Shown: positions 10,226-18,384 of the stretch, piece by piece | Numbering within the stretch: the stretch's first letter is position 1 | Layout: each line of letters opens with the position of its first letter | Origin: Actinomycetota bacterium | GTDB taxonomy: Bacteria; Actinomycetota; Actinomycetes; S36-B12; UBA5976 | Direction of reading: 5' to 3' | DNA: 47,503 bases | NCBI GenBank assembly: GCA_947452755.1 | Contig: CANGDT010000010.1 | Span: 1 to 47,503 of the forward strand | Notes under the pieces: generated by a model | Database searches by the model: none | What the model saw: the letters and a program-made list of their open reading frames with translations, nothing else | Told to the model about the DNA's origin: nothing | Translations under genes and position numbers: made by a program

Positions 10226-10270
10226 AACACTGTGGCCGAACCGTACCCAAAACGGTTCGGCCACAGTGTT
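10226..10270. terminator. perfect 19-bp inverted repeat (terminator or regulatory hairpin)
   Basis: AACACTGTGGCCGAACCGT-acccaaa-ACGGTTCGGCCACAGTGTT directly after pknB; no long T-tract follows. Confidence 0.75.
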
Positions 10271-10283
10271 CTAGACTGAACAA

Positions 10284-10910
10284 ATGACCAGAATCCTAGT
10301 TGTCGATAACTACGACAGCTTCGTGTTCAACATCGTTCAATACCTTGCACAACTCGGGGCAAAAGTCGATGTTGTGCGCAACGACGAAGTCACCCTGGAA
10401 ATGGCACGCGAATACGACGGAGTACTACTCAGCCCCGGCCCAGGAACTCCAGCCGAAGCAGGCATGTGCATCCCCATCGTTAAAGAACTCGGCGGCCAAA
10501 TCCCAATCTTCGGAGTATGCCTCGGCCATCAAGCAATCGCAGAAGCATTCGGAGCAACCGTGTCCCGCGCAGACGAACTCGTCCACGGGAAAACATCACT
10601 GGTCTACCACGAACACCAAGGCGTACTCAAAGCACAACCCTCACCATTCACCGCAACGCGCTACCACTCACTAGCCGTAGAACGCGACACAGTACCCGAC
10701 GAACTAGAAATCACCGGAGCAACTGAAAACGGTGTCATCATGGCAATCCGACACAAAACAAAAGACATCGAAGGCGTGCAATTCCACCCAGAATCAGTAC
10801 TCACCGAAGGCGGGCACAAAATGCTCGCCGAATGGTTAGTGCGCTGTGGAGATTTATCCGCGCCAGAAAAAGCAATCGGACTAGACCCCATCATCGGAAA
10901 ACGCAACTAA
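10284..10910 (+). CDS. pabA: class I glutamine amidotransferase, anthranilate/para-aminobenzoate synthase component II
   Basis: MTRILVVDNYDSFVFNIVQYL, SPGPGTP, GVCLGHQAI and GVQFHPESVLT motifs. Confidence 0.92.
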   Translation: MTRILVVDNYDSFVFNIVQYLAQLGAKVDVVRNDEVTLEMAREYDGVLLSPGPGTPAEAGMCIPIVKELGGQIPIFGVCLGHQAIAEAFGATVSRADELVHGKTSLVYHEHQGVLKAQPSPFTATRYHSLAVERDTVPDELEITGATENGVIMAIRHKTKDIEGVQFHPESVLTEGGHKMLAEWLVRCGDLSAPEKAIGLDPIIGKRN

Positions 10911-10932
10911 CACAGCCACCCACTTACCCATT

Positions 10933-11057
10933 CGGGTTCAACCAACTAGTTGCTCAACACCCCTGCAGTATTCATTGGGTCGGGTTCAATCAACTAGTTA
11001 CTCAAAACCCCTGCAGTATTCATTGGGTCGGGTTCAATCAACTAGTTGATTGAACCC
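10933..11057. repeat. 48-bp-period tandem palindromic repeat (2.6 copies) ending in a perfect 28-bp palindrome
   Basis: CGGGTTCAAYCAACTAGTT... begins at 10933, 10981 and 11029; the last copy resolves to GGGTTCAATCAACTAGTTGATTGAACCC (11030..11057). Confidence 0.92.
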
Positions 11058-11746
11058 TCCCATGCCGGCACGGTGGTTGAATTAAGAATTGACTCTTTCC
11101 ACCCAAGACCAAGACGATCAACATATTCTTTATAAACCTGAACACCCGGCTCACTATTTACGGCCGTCTGCAAATCAGTCACATTACCCACGCCAATAAT
11201 TTTGAACGGTGGGCTATACACACGACCCTGCAGAAGCAAAGTATTGCCAACACATCGAATCGCTGACGTAGTAATCAGACGTTGATCCATCACCTGAATT
11301 GCCGTAGCACCACCACGCCACATTGCATTGACAACTGCCTGGACATCCTGCTGATGGACCACAACATCATCGGGTGCAACACCGTCAGGGAGCGGCTGAC
11401 CAGCTGTGTGCGGTGCATCGTTAAGAACAACTTGCAAAGCACTACCCGTGACAGGCGTAAGCCCAGCTTGGTTTTCTAAAACAGTAAGTTTTGCCGAAAG
11501 AGCCGGTTCGATTTTCGTGGCAGATAATTCGTTAACTTTGATTTGCAGCGTGTTGGTTTTCGCCTGTAATTGGGCCACGTGGGTCGCTCGACCAAGAACC
11601 AAACTGCGCAAATCATCAACTCCACCGTTGCGAAGGTTCGTGCCCGCAGCAGTGATTCCGCTGGCAACAAAAAGTAGCCCAGCAAGCCCAGCAACCACAC
11701 CCGTAACAATTTGGCGTGAAGTCACGCCATGACGTCTCTTAACCAT
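11042..11746 (-). CDS. DUF881 family protein
   Basis: N-terminal TM, coiled coil (NTLQIKVNEL), then TGSALQVVLNDAP...VVHQQDVQAVVNAMWRGGATAIQVMDQRL typical of DUF881. Confidence 0.85.
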   Translation of the reverse strand: MVKRRHGVTSRQIVTGVVAGLAGLLFVASGITAAGTNLRNGGVDDLRSLVLGRATHVAQLQAKTNTLQIKVNELSATKIEPALSAKLTVLENQAGLTPVTGSALQVVLNDAPHTAGQPLPDGVAPDDVVVHQQDVQAVVNAMWRGGATAIQVMDQRLITTSAIRCVGNTLLLQGRVYSPPFKIIGVGNVTDLQTAVNSEPGVQVYKEYVDRLGLGWKESILNSTTVPAWEGSIN

Positions 11747-11805
11747 GAGTTATCCACATAGTTATCCACCGCTGTGGGCAAATTACAACCATGTGATTTA
11801 AATTC

Positions 11806-12072
11806 TTAGCGCCAGCGCGTAGCTAGGGCAAAACCCACACCGATAAAGCCGAATCCGACTGCCACGTTTTGCAAATTTGAAAGGTCCTTCATTACTGGCA
11901 CGCTCGATCCAGCCAAATAGAACACCACAATCCACAGGAGTCCCAGGATGAACAATGTCACCATTGTCGGAACCAACCAGCCTGGGTTTCCGAACTTCAC
12001 TGCTGCCGGAACCGGTCCAGCTGGAGGTGTGTAAACCGGCTTTGATGATTTGCGAATCTTTGACTTAGGCAT
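11806..12072 (-). CDS. crgA: cell division protein CrgA
   Basis: 88 aa, MPKSKIRKSS...PGWLVPTMVTLFILGLLWIVVFYLAG, second TM near the C-terminus; gene order. Confidence 0.9.
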   Translation of the reverse strand: MPKSKIRKSSKPVYTPPAGPVPAAVKFGNPGWLVPTMVTLFILGLLWIVVFYLAGSSVPVMKDLSNLQNVAVGFGFIGVGFALATRWR

Positions 12073-12123
12073 GTCCCCACTTTACCTTTCGATTGTCGAA
12101 AATATTCACCCGTTCGGACTTCC

Positions 12124-12155
12124 CCTCGGAATGTTAGCTCCTCGGAATTTTAGCC
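12124..12155. repeat. 16-bp tandem duplication at the 3' end of the rhomboid gene
   Basis: cctcggaatgttagct / cctcggaattttagcc, period 16; the second unit spans the rhomboid stop codon. Confidence 0.7.
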
Positions 12156-12962
12156 CCCGAAGTAGTGCAGAATTTGGGAGTTTCGCGCCACAACTGCCAT
12201 GACTAGAACTGCGGTTACACCAATCAGGACAATGTATTGCTCCGCAGAACGTTTGAGATTGGGACTGCGTGAATAAGCCCAAGCGATGATTGCACCAACT
12301 GCCGCGCCACCAAAGTGTCCTCGCCAATCAACTCCTGAGGCCATGAATCCGATGATGACATTCACTACAAGTAGGGCAACAATTTGCGACATGTCATGTC
12401 CGCGTCGGCGTCCAAAGACCAGCGTGGCGGTCATCAGTCCAAAAATTGCTCCGCTTGCGCCAATCGACAGAGTGCGGATGTCGGAAAAATAGTATGACGC
12501 AACCGATCCACCAAGTGCGGCAAGCAGATACAGCGCTAAAAATCGCCCCTTACCCAAAACGAATTCAAGGCTTGGACCAAGTTGAAACAACAACAACATG
12601 TTGAAACCAATATGCAAGAGATTGGCATGAAGAAAAGCGGACGTCAACAGTCGATACCACTCGCCTTGTGCGATACCGATTGGCCACATTCCAAAGTTAC
12701 TTTGCAGCGATGATGCCTGGTGGAAAATAACTCCATAAAGAAACAATGCGACATTGATTCCAATAATCGAATTTGTAATTTGTGGCTTTTGATCTGCCAC
12801 ATTAATGATTCGACCTGGGCCCTGACGTGCATCAGCAACGCAAGCTGGACAGTGAAATCCAACTGAGGCACTAATCATGCAGTCAGGGCATATCGTTGTT
12901 CCGCAGCGCGCGCACTGAATGTGACTTTCACGCGTGGGATGGCGATAACAGGTCGAGGACAT
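12150..12962 (-). CDS. rhomboid-family intramembrane serine protease with N-terminal zinc-binding-type segment
   Basis: N-terminal CYRHPTRESHIQCARCGTTICPDC, then HIGFNMLLLFQLG and IGASGAIFGL (GxSG) rhomboid motifs. Confidence 0.92.
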   Translation of the reverse strand: MSSTCYRHPTRESHIQCARCGTTICPDCMISASVGFHCPACVADARQGPGRIINVADQKPQITNSIIGINVALFLYGVIFHQASSLQSNFGMWPIGIAQGEWYRLLTSAFLHANLLHIGFNMLLLFQLGPSLEFVLGKGRFLALYLLAALGGSVASYYFSDIRTLSIGASGAIFGLMTATLVFGRRRGHDMSQIVALLVVNVIIGFMASGVDWRGHFGGAAVGAIIAWAYSRSPNLKRSAEQYIVLIGVTAVLVMAVVARNSQILHYFGG

Positions 12963-13480
12963 TAGTCGCGAGAAACCGAAACGCTATTGATAACAACGTC
13001 GTTGACTGGACGATCTTGACCACCAGTTGGAACGCTTGCAATTGCATTCACAACGTCGCGGCTTTCCTGGTCAGCAACCTCACCAAAGATGGTGTGCTTG
13101 AAGTTCAACCATGTTGTGGGTGCAACAGTGATGAAGAACTGTGAGCCATTTGTGTTAGGACCAGAGTTTGCCATTGCAAGTAGGTAAGGGCGATCAAACG
13201 TAAGTTCTGGATGTGGTTCGTCAGCAAAGCTGAACCCTGGACCACCTGTGCCACGACCGAGTGGGTCGCCACCTTGAATCATGAACCCAGGAATAATGCG
13301 GTGGAAGATTGTTCCGTCGTACAACGGTGCAGTGACTGCAGCGCGCGTATTTGGATCAGTCCATTCCAGTGTTCCTTCGGCAAGGCCAAGGATTGTGCGG
13401 GCGGTTTTTGGTGCTTGATCAGCAAAAATGTTGATGTGCACGTCGCCATGATTTGTATGAAGTGTCATTAATGTTCCCAT
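12962..13480 (-). CDS. ppiA: cyclophilin-type peptidyl-prolyl isomerase
   Basis: FHRIIPGFMIQGGDPLGRGTGGPGF, MANSGPNTNGSQFFI motifs. Confidence 0.93.
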   Translation of the reverse strand: MGTLMTLHTNHGDVHINIFADQAPKTARTILGLAEGTLEWTDPNTRAAVTAPLYDGTIFHRIIPGFMIQGGDPLGRGTGGPGFSFADEPHPELTFDRPYLLAMANSGPNTNGSQFFITVAPTTWLNFKHTIFGEVADQESRDVVNAIASVPTGGQDRPVNDVVINSVSVSRD

Positions 13481-13540
13481 GCGCTAATTCTCGCATAAGT
13501 CCAAGTCTTCGCTTGTCGTAATGGTCGGTCCTCACAAAAT

Positions 13541-13581
13541 AAGACGAGCCCCACATGCGTGAAGCATGCGGGGCTCGTCTT
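13541..13581 (-). terminator. intrinsic terminator of the rpsF-ssb-rpsR-rplI operon
   Basis: aagacgagcccc...ggggctcgtctt inverted repeat just after the rplI stop on the minus strand, followed by ATTTTG on that strand. Confidence 0.8.
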
Positions 13582-13593
13582 AAAGAGAAGTAT

Positions 13594-14034
13594 TTACTTC
13601 TTGCCGCGAACGTCAAGGACTACTTCAGCAACAACTTCTGGATGCAAACGCACATTGATTGTGTGCTTGCCAGCAGTCTTAATTGGTGCTGAAACAGTGA
13701 TCTTTCGCTTGTCAACATCTACAGTGCGGATTGCTTCAGCAATGTCGCTTACTGTGATTGAGCCGAACAAACGACCTTCGCTGCCTGCACGTGCACTGAG
13801 AACAACTGGACCAGATTCAAGGGTTGCCTTGATTTCAAGTGCGTGCTCACGGTCACGAACTTCACGCTTTGAACGTGCGCGCTTGATCTGAATGACCTGC
13901 TTTTCGCCGCCCTTGGTCCATGCTGTTGCAAGGCCCTGAGGTACGAGATAGTTACGGCCAAAGCCGTCCTTCACGTCTACAACATCGCCTGGCGCACCAA
14001 GGCCATTAACTTCTTGAGTCAAAATGAGCTTCAT
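13594..14034 (-). CDS. rplI: 50S ribosomal protein bL9
   Basis: [36 protein letters not shown]. Confidence 0.97.
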   Translation of the reverse strand: MKLILTQEVNGLGAPGDVVDVKDGFGRNYLVPQGLATAWTKGGEKQVIQIKRARSKREVRDREHALEIKATLESGPVVLSARAGSEGRLFGSITVSDIAEAIRTVDVDKRKITVSAPIKTAGKHTINVRLHPEVVAEVVLDVRGKK

Positions 14035-14047
14035 TAGTCATGCCTCC

Positions 14048-14284
14048 TTATCGCGCTGTTGATGTGTAAGGCAGCAATGCGATTTCGCGAGCGTTCTTGA
14101 CTGCTGTTGCGATGTCGCGCTGATGCTGTGTGCAGTTACCGGTCACACGACGAGCACGGATCTTCCCGCGATCAGAGATGTGCTTACGGAGAAGAGCAAC
14201 GTCTTTGTAATCAATTGACGTTACTTCTTCACGGCAGAAGGAACATGCCTTCGGCTTGAATTTCTTAATTGGTGGCTTTGCCAT
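14048..14284 (-). CDS. rpsR: 30S ribosomal protein bS18 (zinc-binding type)
   Basis: [63 protein letters not shown]. Confidence 0.97.
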   Translation of the reverse strand: MAKPPIKKFKPKACSFCREEVTSIDYKDVALLRKHISDRGKIRARRVTGNCTQHQRDIATAVKNAREIALLPYTSTAR

Positions 14285-14371
14285 TGTGGTGCTCCCTTTA
14301 GAGCCCGGTATTACCCGGAATGGTTGTCAACAATTCGTTTAACCAAACTGTTGGACGGTTGGATGAATGAT

Positions 14372-14833
14372 TTAGAACGGAGGCTCGTCGCCACCGGATA
14401 CAGGTGCGGCCCATGGATCATCAGAAGGAGCACTGCTGCCCCCACCACTGAAACCACTATCGCCGCGTGCTACGCGTGAAACCTTGGCGGTTGCGTTCTT
14501 CAATGCTGGACCAACGTCATCGACGTCCATCTCAACAACCGTACGCTTTTCGCCTTCTTTGGTTTCGTATGAACGCTGCTTCAAACGGCCGGTAACGATT
14601 ACGCGAGTTCCCTTTGTAAGAGATTCGGCAACGTTCTCGGCGTATTGACGCCACACACTGCAACGCAAGAACAGGGTGTCCCCGTCCTTCCATTCGTTTG
14701 AGTTGCGATCAAGGACACGTGTAGTCGAAGCAACAGTAAATGATGCGACAGCTTGCCCATTAGGTGTGAACCGAAGTTCAGGGTCACCTGTGAGGTTGCC
14801 AACGACAGTTACTACGACGTCACCTTGTGCCAT
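14372..14833 (-). CDS. ssb: single-stranded DNA-binding protein
   Basis: OB-fold [32 protein letters not shown]; acidic C-terminal tail DEPPF. Confidence 0.96.
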   Translation of the reverse strand: MAQGDVVVTVVGNLTGDPELRFTPNGQAVASFTVASTTRVLDRNSNEWKDGDTLFLRCSVWRQYAENVAESLTKGTRVIVTGRLKQRSYETKEGEKRTVVEMDVDDVGPALKNATAKVSRVARGDSGFSGGGSSAPSDDPWAAPVSGGDEPPF

Positions 14834-14842
14834 TGCGAACTC

Positions 14843-15133
14843 CTACTTCTTATCGAGTCGCATGACCTTGGTACGAAGTACCGATTCATTAAGACTCAAT
14901 TGACGATCTAACTCGGCAACTGCTGCTGGTGAGCAATTGACGTCAAGCAGGGCGTAGATTCCGTCGCCCTTCTTGTCGATTTCATATGCCAAACGGCGAC
15001 GACCCCAGATATCGACTTTGCCCACTGTTCCGCCTTCATTCTTAACAACGTTCAAAAACGTGTCGAGTGAAGGAGCAACCGTGCGCTCTTCGAGCTCAGG
15101 ATCAAGGATTACGACCACTTCGTAGTGACGCAT
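14843..15133 (-). CDS. rpsF: 30S ribosomal protein bS6
   Basis: [19 protein letters not shown]...[29 protein letters not shown] at 15133 follows AGGAGG. Confidence 0.95.
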   Translation of the reverse strand: MRHYEVVVILDPELEERTVAPSLDTFLNVVKNEGGTVGKVDIWGRRRLAYEIDKKGDGIYALLDVNCSPAAVAELDRQLSLNESVLRTKVMRLDKK

Positions 15134-15137
15134 ACTG

Positions 15138-15190
15138 ATACCCACCTCCTATGGACTAATCGGCCACGGTCTTTCCGTGACAGGAGGGAT
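15138..15190 (-). promoter_or_regulatory. candidate rpsF leader RNA structure (possible S6:S18 autoregulatory motif)
   Basis: Minus-strand GATCCCTCCTGT-CACGG-AAAGA-CCGTG-GCCGATTAGTCCAT-AGGAGG-TGGGTATC: internal hairpin, CCGAT segment, and a CCTCCT that can pair with the rpsF ribosome-binding site. Confidence 0.5.
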
Positions 15191-15289
15191 CAAGAACCCT
15201 CAGTCTAAAGGAGATTCAGTCACTTGCGAAATCGCTTATCCACAGCGATGGGTCCTTAGTCCGGCGAACTGGGCGATAGCCTTAACCCC

Positions 15290-16069
15290 ATGAGTAAATT
15301 GGCAATTGGCGCCCATGTTGGCCAAGAAAACCCTATAGAACAAGCAATTTCGCTGGGTTTGGACCATATTCAGCTCTTTGTCGGAGACCCCCAGGGATGG
15401 AAAGCATCAGTTATTCCTCACCCAGAGGGGGCTGAAGGCCTTAAAGCACAAGCTGAAGCGGCCGGTATTGGTATCTATGTTCACGCCCGCTACCTCATCA
15501 ACGTGGCTACCTCTAATAACAAGGTACGCATCCCGAGCCGCAAAATGCTCCAATCTGATGTGGATGCGGCAGCTTCCATTGGGGCTAAGGGCGTCATTGT
15601 TCACGGCGGACACGTGACCGCCGATGACGACGCGCAGCTTGGGTTTGATAACTGGGCCAAAGCTTTGGCCCAGTTAGATATGAAGGTTCCTGTATTCATC
15701 GAGAACACCGCCGGTGGTCAACATGCCATGGCACGTCGGGCTGATGCAATTAAGAAGCTCTGGGATGCCGTCGGCGACACCGAAGTTGGATTCTGTCTCG
15801 ACACGTGCCACGCACACGCTGGTGGAATTCCAATTGAAAGCGCAGCAGAGACAATTTTGGGTATCACCGGCCGGATCGATTTAGTTCATTGCAACAACAG
15901 TCGCGATGAATTTGATTCGGGTGCTGATCGACACGCAAACCTTGCTGTCGGAAAAATTGACATGGACGCGTTGATTGCATGTTTAGCAAAAGCGAATGCG
16001 CCTATCGTGCTGGAAACACCGCATGATGCAGTCGCAGATGACATCACAGCTTTGCGTTCAGCTTTTTAG
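15290..16069 (+). CDS. nfo: endonuclease IV (AP endonuclease, deoxyribonuclease IV)
   Basis: IGAHVG start, VHARYLINVAT, VHGGH, IENTAGG, CLDTCHAHAGG, VHCNNSRDEFDSGADRHANL motifs. Confidence 0.95.
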   Translation: MSKLAIGAHVGQENPIEQAISLGLDHIQLFVGDPQGWKASVIPHPEGAEGLKAQAEAAGIGIYVHARYLINVATSNNKVRIPSRKMLQSDVDAAASIGAKGVIVHGGHVTADDDAQLGFDNWAKALAQLDMKVPVFIENTAGGQHAMARRADAIKKLWDAVGDTEVGFCLDTCHAHAGGIPIESAAETILGITGRIDLVHCNNSRDEFDSGADRHANLAVGKIDMDALIACLAKANAPIVLETPHDAVADDITALRSAF

Positions 16070-16116
16070 TCGCGCGCTTCAGGCATCACAACACAATCAC
16101 TAGATAGGTTTAAGTC

Positions 16117-17235
16117 GTGCAGGTCCGTCCAATAAGTGCTGAGCAACACTTGGCCTACATTGCCACGCGACCATCAGTTTCATTTCTACAGACGCCTGCG
16201 TGGGGTAGAGCCAAATCAGGTTGGATTAGCGAGTCTCTCGGTTGGTTTGAAGACGAGCAACTTGTCGGAGCCGGACTTGTCTTGATGCGCAAAGTACCTC
16301 GGGTAAATAAATATCTAGCCTATTTACCTGAAGGTCCTGACTTAGATTGGGCAGACGAAGCACTCGTCAGCCGTGCCTTGACGGCACTTGTTGACTACGC
16401 AAAGTCACGTGGAGTTTTTCAAATCAAAATGGGACCACATGTGTGGGTACGTCGTTGGTTTTCCGAGACACTTAAAGATGCAATTGCACAAGAAAGTGCA
16501 ACATCGATTGGTGCGTTGGTTCCAGACGAAGAAAATACTTCCGGTCTTGCATTGCTGGATCAACTTTCTGCACACGGTTGGCGCAAGCCGACGACAACGG
16601 AATCTGGCTTTGGTGACTATCAGCCGCGATTTGTTTTTCAAGTCGCACTCGAAGGTAAATCCGAGGAGGAATTGCTTTCCTCGTTCAATCAACTGTGGCG
16701 ACGTAACATCAAAAAAGCCGACAAGGAAGGTGTCACGGTTCGCACTGGAACTAAAGATGACTTGAGCGCCTTTCACGAATGCTACGTAGAAACTGCCAAA
16801 CGCGATCACTTCACAGCGCGACCCCTGCCGTATTTCAACACGATGTGGGATGCAATGCGCTCTGAGGATTCAAAGCGTATTGCGGTTTATCTCGCTGAAC
16901 ATCCGGATCATTCTGGTGCGATTGCGTCGACAACAATGACGGAAGTCGGAAATCATGCGTGGTATTCATACGGTGCATCAACTACTGCAGCGCGTGATCT
17001 TCGCCCAAGTAATGCAATCCAGTGGGCCATGATGCGACAGGCTGCTGCGGATGGTTGCAGTGTTTATGACATGCGCGGCATTTCGGACACGCTTGACCCT
17101 GCAAATCATCTTTTCGGTTTGATTCAATTCAAGCTGGGAACGGGTGGATACGCCCAGGAATATGTGGGTGAATGGGACTATGTCATTTCGCCGTTGTGGG
17201 CTAAAGCCTTTGACCTGTATATGGCTCGGAGGTAA
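16117..17235 (+). CDS. FemAB/FemX-like peptidoglycan bridge aminoacyltransferase
   Basis: FLQTPAWGRAKSGW, EELLSSFNQLWRRNIKKADKEGV, ASTTMTEVGNHAWYSYGAS, LFGLIQFKLGTGGYAQEYVGEWDYVI motifs typical of FemAB. Confidence 0.88.
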   Translation: MQVRPISAEQHLAYIATRPSVSFLQTPAWGRAKSGWISESLGWFEDEQLVGAGLVLMRKVPRVNKYLAYLPEGPDLDWADEALVSRALTALVDYAKSRGVFQIKMGPHVWVRRWFSETLKDAIAQESATSIGALVPDEENTSGLALLDQLSAHGWRKPTTTESGFGDYQPRFVFQVALEGKSEEELLSSFNQLWRRNIKKADKEGVTVRTGTKDDLSAFHECYVETAKRDHFTARPLPYFNTMWDAMRSEDSKRIAVYLAEHPDHSGAIASTTMTEVGNHAWYSYGASTTAARDLRPSNAIQWAMMRQAAADGCSVYDMRGISDTLDPANHLFGLIQFKLGTGGYAQEYVGEWDYVISPLWAKAFDLYMARR

Positions 17236-17240
17236 CGAGC

Positions 17241-18380
17241 ATGACGTTCACTTTGCATGTTGACGGGAATCTGTTTCGCGAGCACGTTGGCAACGTAATT
17301 TCTGACTTTGTTCAGGTCGACACAACTGTTGTTCCGGTTGTTAAAGGTAACGGCTACGGTTTTGGTCGCAAAATTCTGGCTCAAGAGGTTTCGCGCACGT
17401 CACTGAGCAAAATCGCAGTTGGATCTGTTTGGGAATTGCGCGAAGCGCTGAATGATTTTTCCGGAAGCGTCCAAGTTCTTGAACCATTCAATCCTTCCGA
17501 CCAGATTGCTCTCGTGGAATGGCGTGAGGCGCTCAGGTTTGGTGCTGATCGAATTCTGGTGACCATTTCATCTGCAAATGTTGCTTCACTTGCTGAGCTT
17601 GGTGTGCGACACATTTATCTCGAAGGTGCGACGTCGATGCAACGGTTTGGTTTGACTCGGCAGCAAATGATTGAGTTGATTGCCGATTCGCACATGAAGT
17701 CGCTAGTGCGAGGGCTGAGTATTCACCTTCCGATTGCGGAACCAACAGTGACGGGATTTGCAGTATTCGAGACCACTGCTGACATCAATGCCCGTAAATC
17801 ATCCGGGTGGGCGCTGGAAGCTGCATCGTGGTGTACTACATGGACTGCTCTGGCAAAAGAGTTCGGTTTACCTGCGCATGTGAGCGTGTCACACACATCA
17901 CGCGAAGATTTGGCCGTTGTGCGCACTGTTGCTCCCGAAGTTCATCTTGATATTCGTATCGGCACTCGGCTCTGGCTCGGCGCTCCAAAATCATTGCGTG
18001 TGACTGGTCAGGTATTAGCCATCCATGAAATGGGAATGGGCCATACGGCATTTGGTTATTCGCAAGGAGATAGTCACGGCAATAAACGGCTACTTATCGT
18101 CAGCGGAGGTACCTCACACGGTGTTGCGTTAGCCGCACCTGCGACTACGTCAACAATGCGAAAGCGCGGAATCGCAATTGCTGAAGGATTTAGTCAAGCT
18201 CTTGGCAAAGTTCGGTCACCATTTATGTTCAAAGGTAAGAATCTCGTTTTTGCTGAACCACCACACATGCACGTGTCTATGTTGTGGTCTGAAGATTCAA
18301 CCATTGCTGTTGGTGACGAACTTGAATGTACCGTTCGCAACACAACTACTCACTTTGATGCGATTACTGGTTTGAGTTAA
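17241..18380 (+). CDS. alanine racemase-like PLP-dependent protein (divergent)
   Basis: PLP-lysine-like VVPVVKGNGYGFG near the N-terminus, barrel-like body with RFGLT; weak C-terminal similarity to classical Alr. Confidence 0.7.
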   Translation: MTFTLHVDGNLFREHVGNVISDFVQVDTTVVPVVKGNGYGFGRKILAQEVSRTSLSKIAVGSVWELREALNDFSGSVQVLEPFNPSDQIALVEWREALRFGADRILVTISSANVASLAELGVRHIYLEGATSMQRFGLTRQQMIELIADSHMKSLVRGLSIHLPIAEPTVTGFAVFETTADINARKSSGWALEAASWCTTWTALAKEFGLPAHVSVSHTSREDLAVVRTVAPEVHLDIRIGTRLWLGAPKSLRVTGQVLAIHEMGMGHTAFGYSQGDSHGNKRLLIVSGGTSHGVALAAPATTSTMRKRGIAIAEGFSQALGKVRSPFMFKGKNLVFAEPPHMHVSMLWSEDSTIAVGDELECTVRNTTTHFDAITGLS

Positions 18381-18384
18381 GCGC

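Noticed and set aside
10300-10674. 124-aa alternative-frame ORF within pabA
   Set aside because: Overlaps a clear glutamine amidotransferase gene; low-complexity Thr/Ser/His composition typical of a shadow frame.
10832-11053. ORF encoding a 16-aa repeat (GFNQLVTQNPCSIHWV)
   Set aside because: It is a reading of the 48-bp DNA repeat in a frame overlapping pabA. The period being a multiple of three makes it look protein-like, but there is no ribosome-binding site or independent coding evidence.
10933-11057. GGTTCAAYC in the repeats resembling a tRNA T-arm or a CRISPR array
   Set aside because: No acceptor, D or anticodon arms can be built. For CRISPR, only 2.6 copies exist, the spacers are identical, and no cas genes are present.
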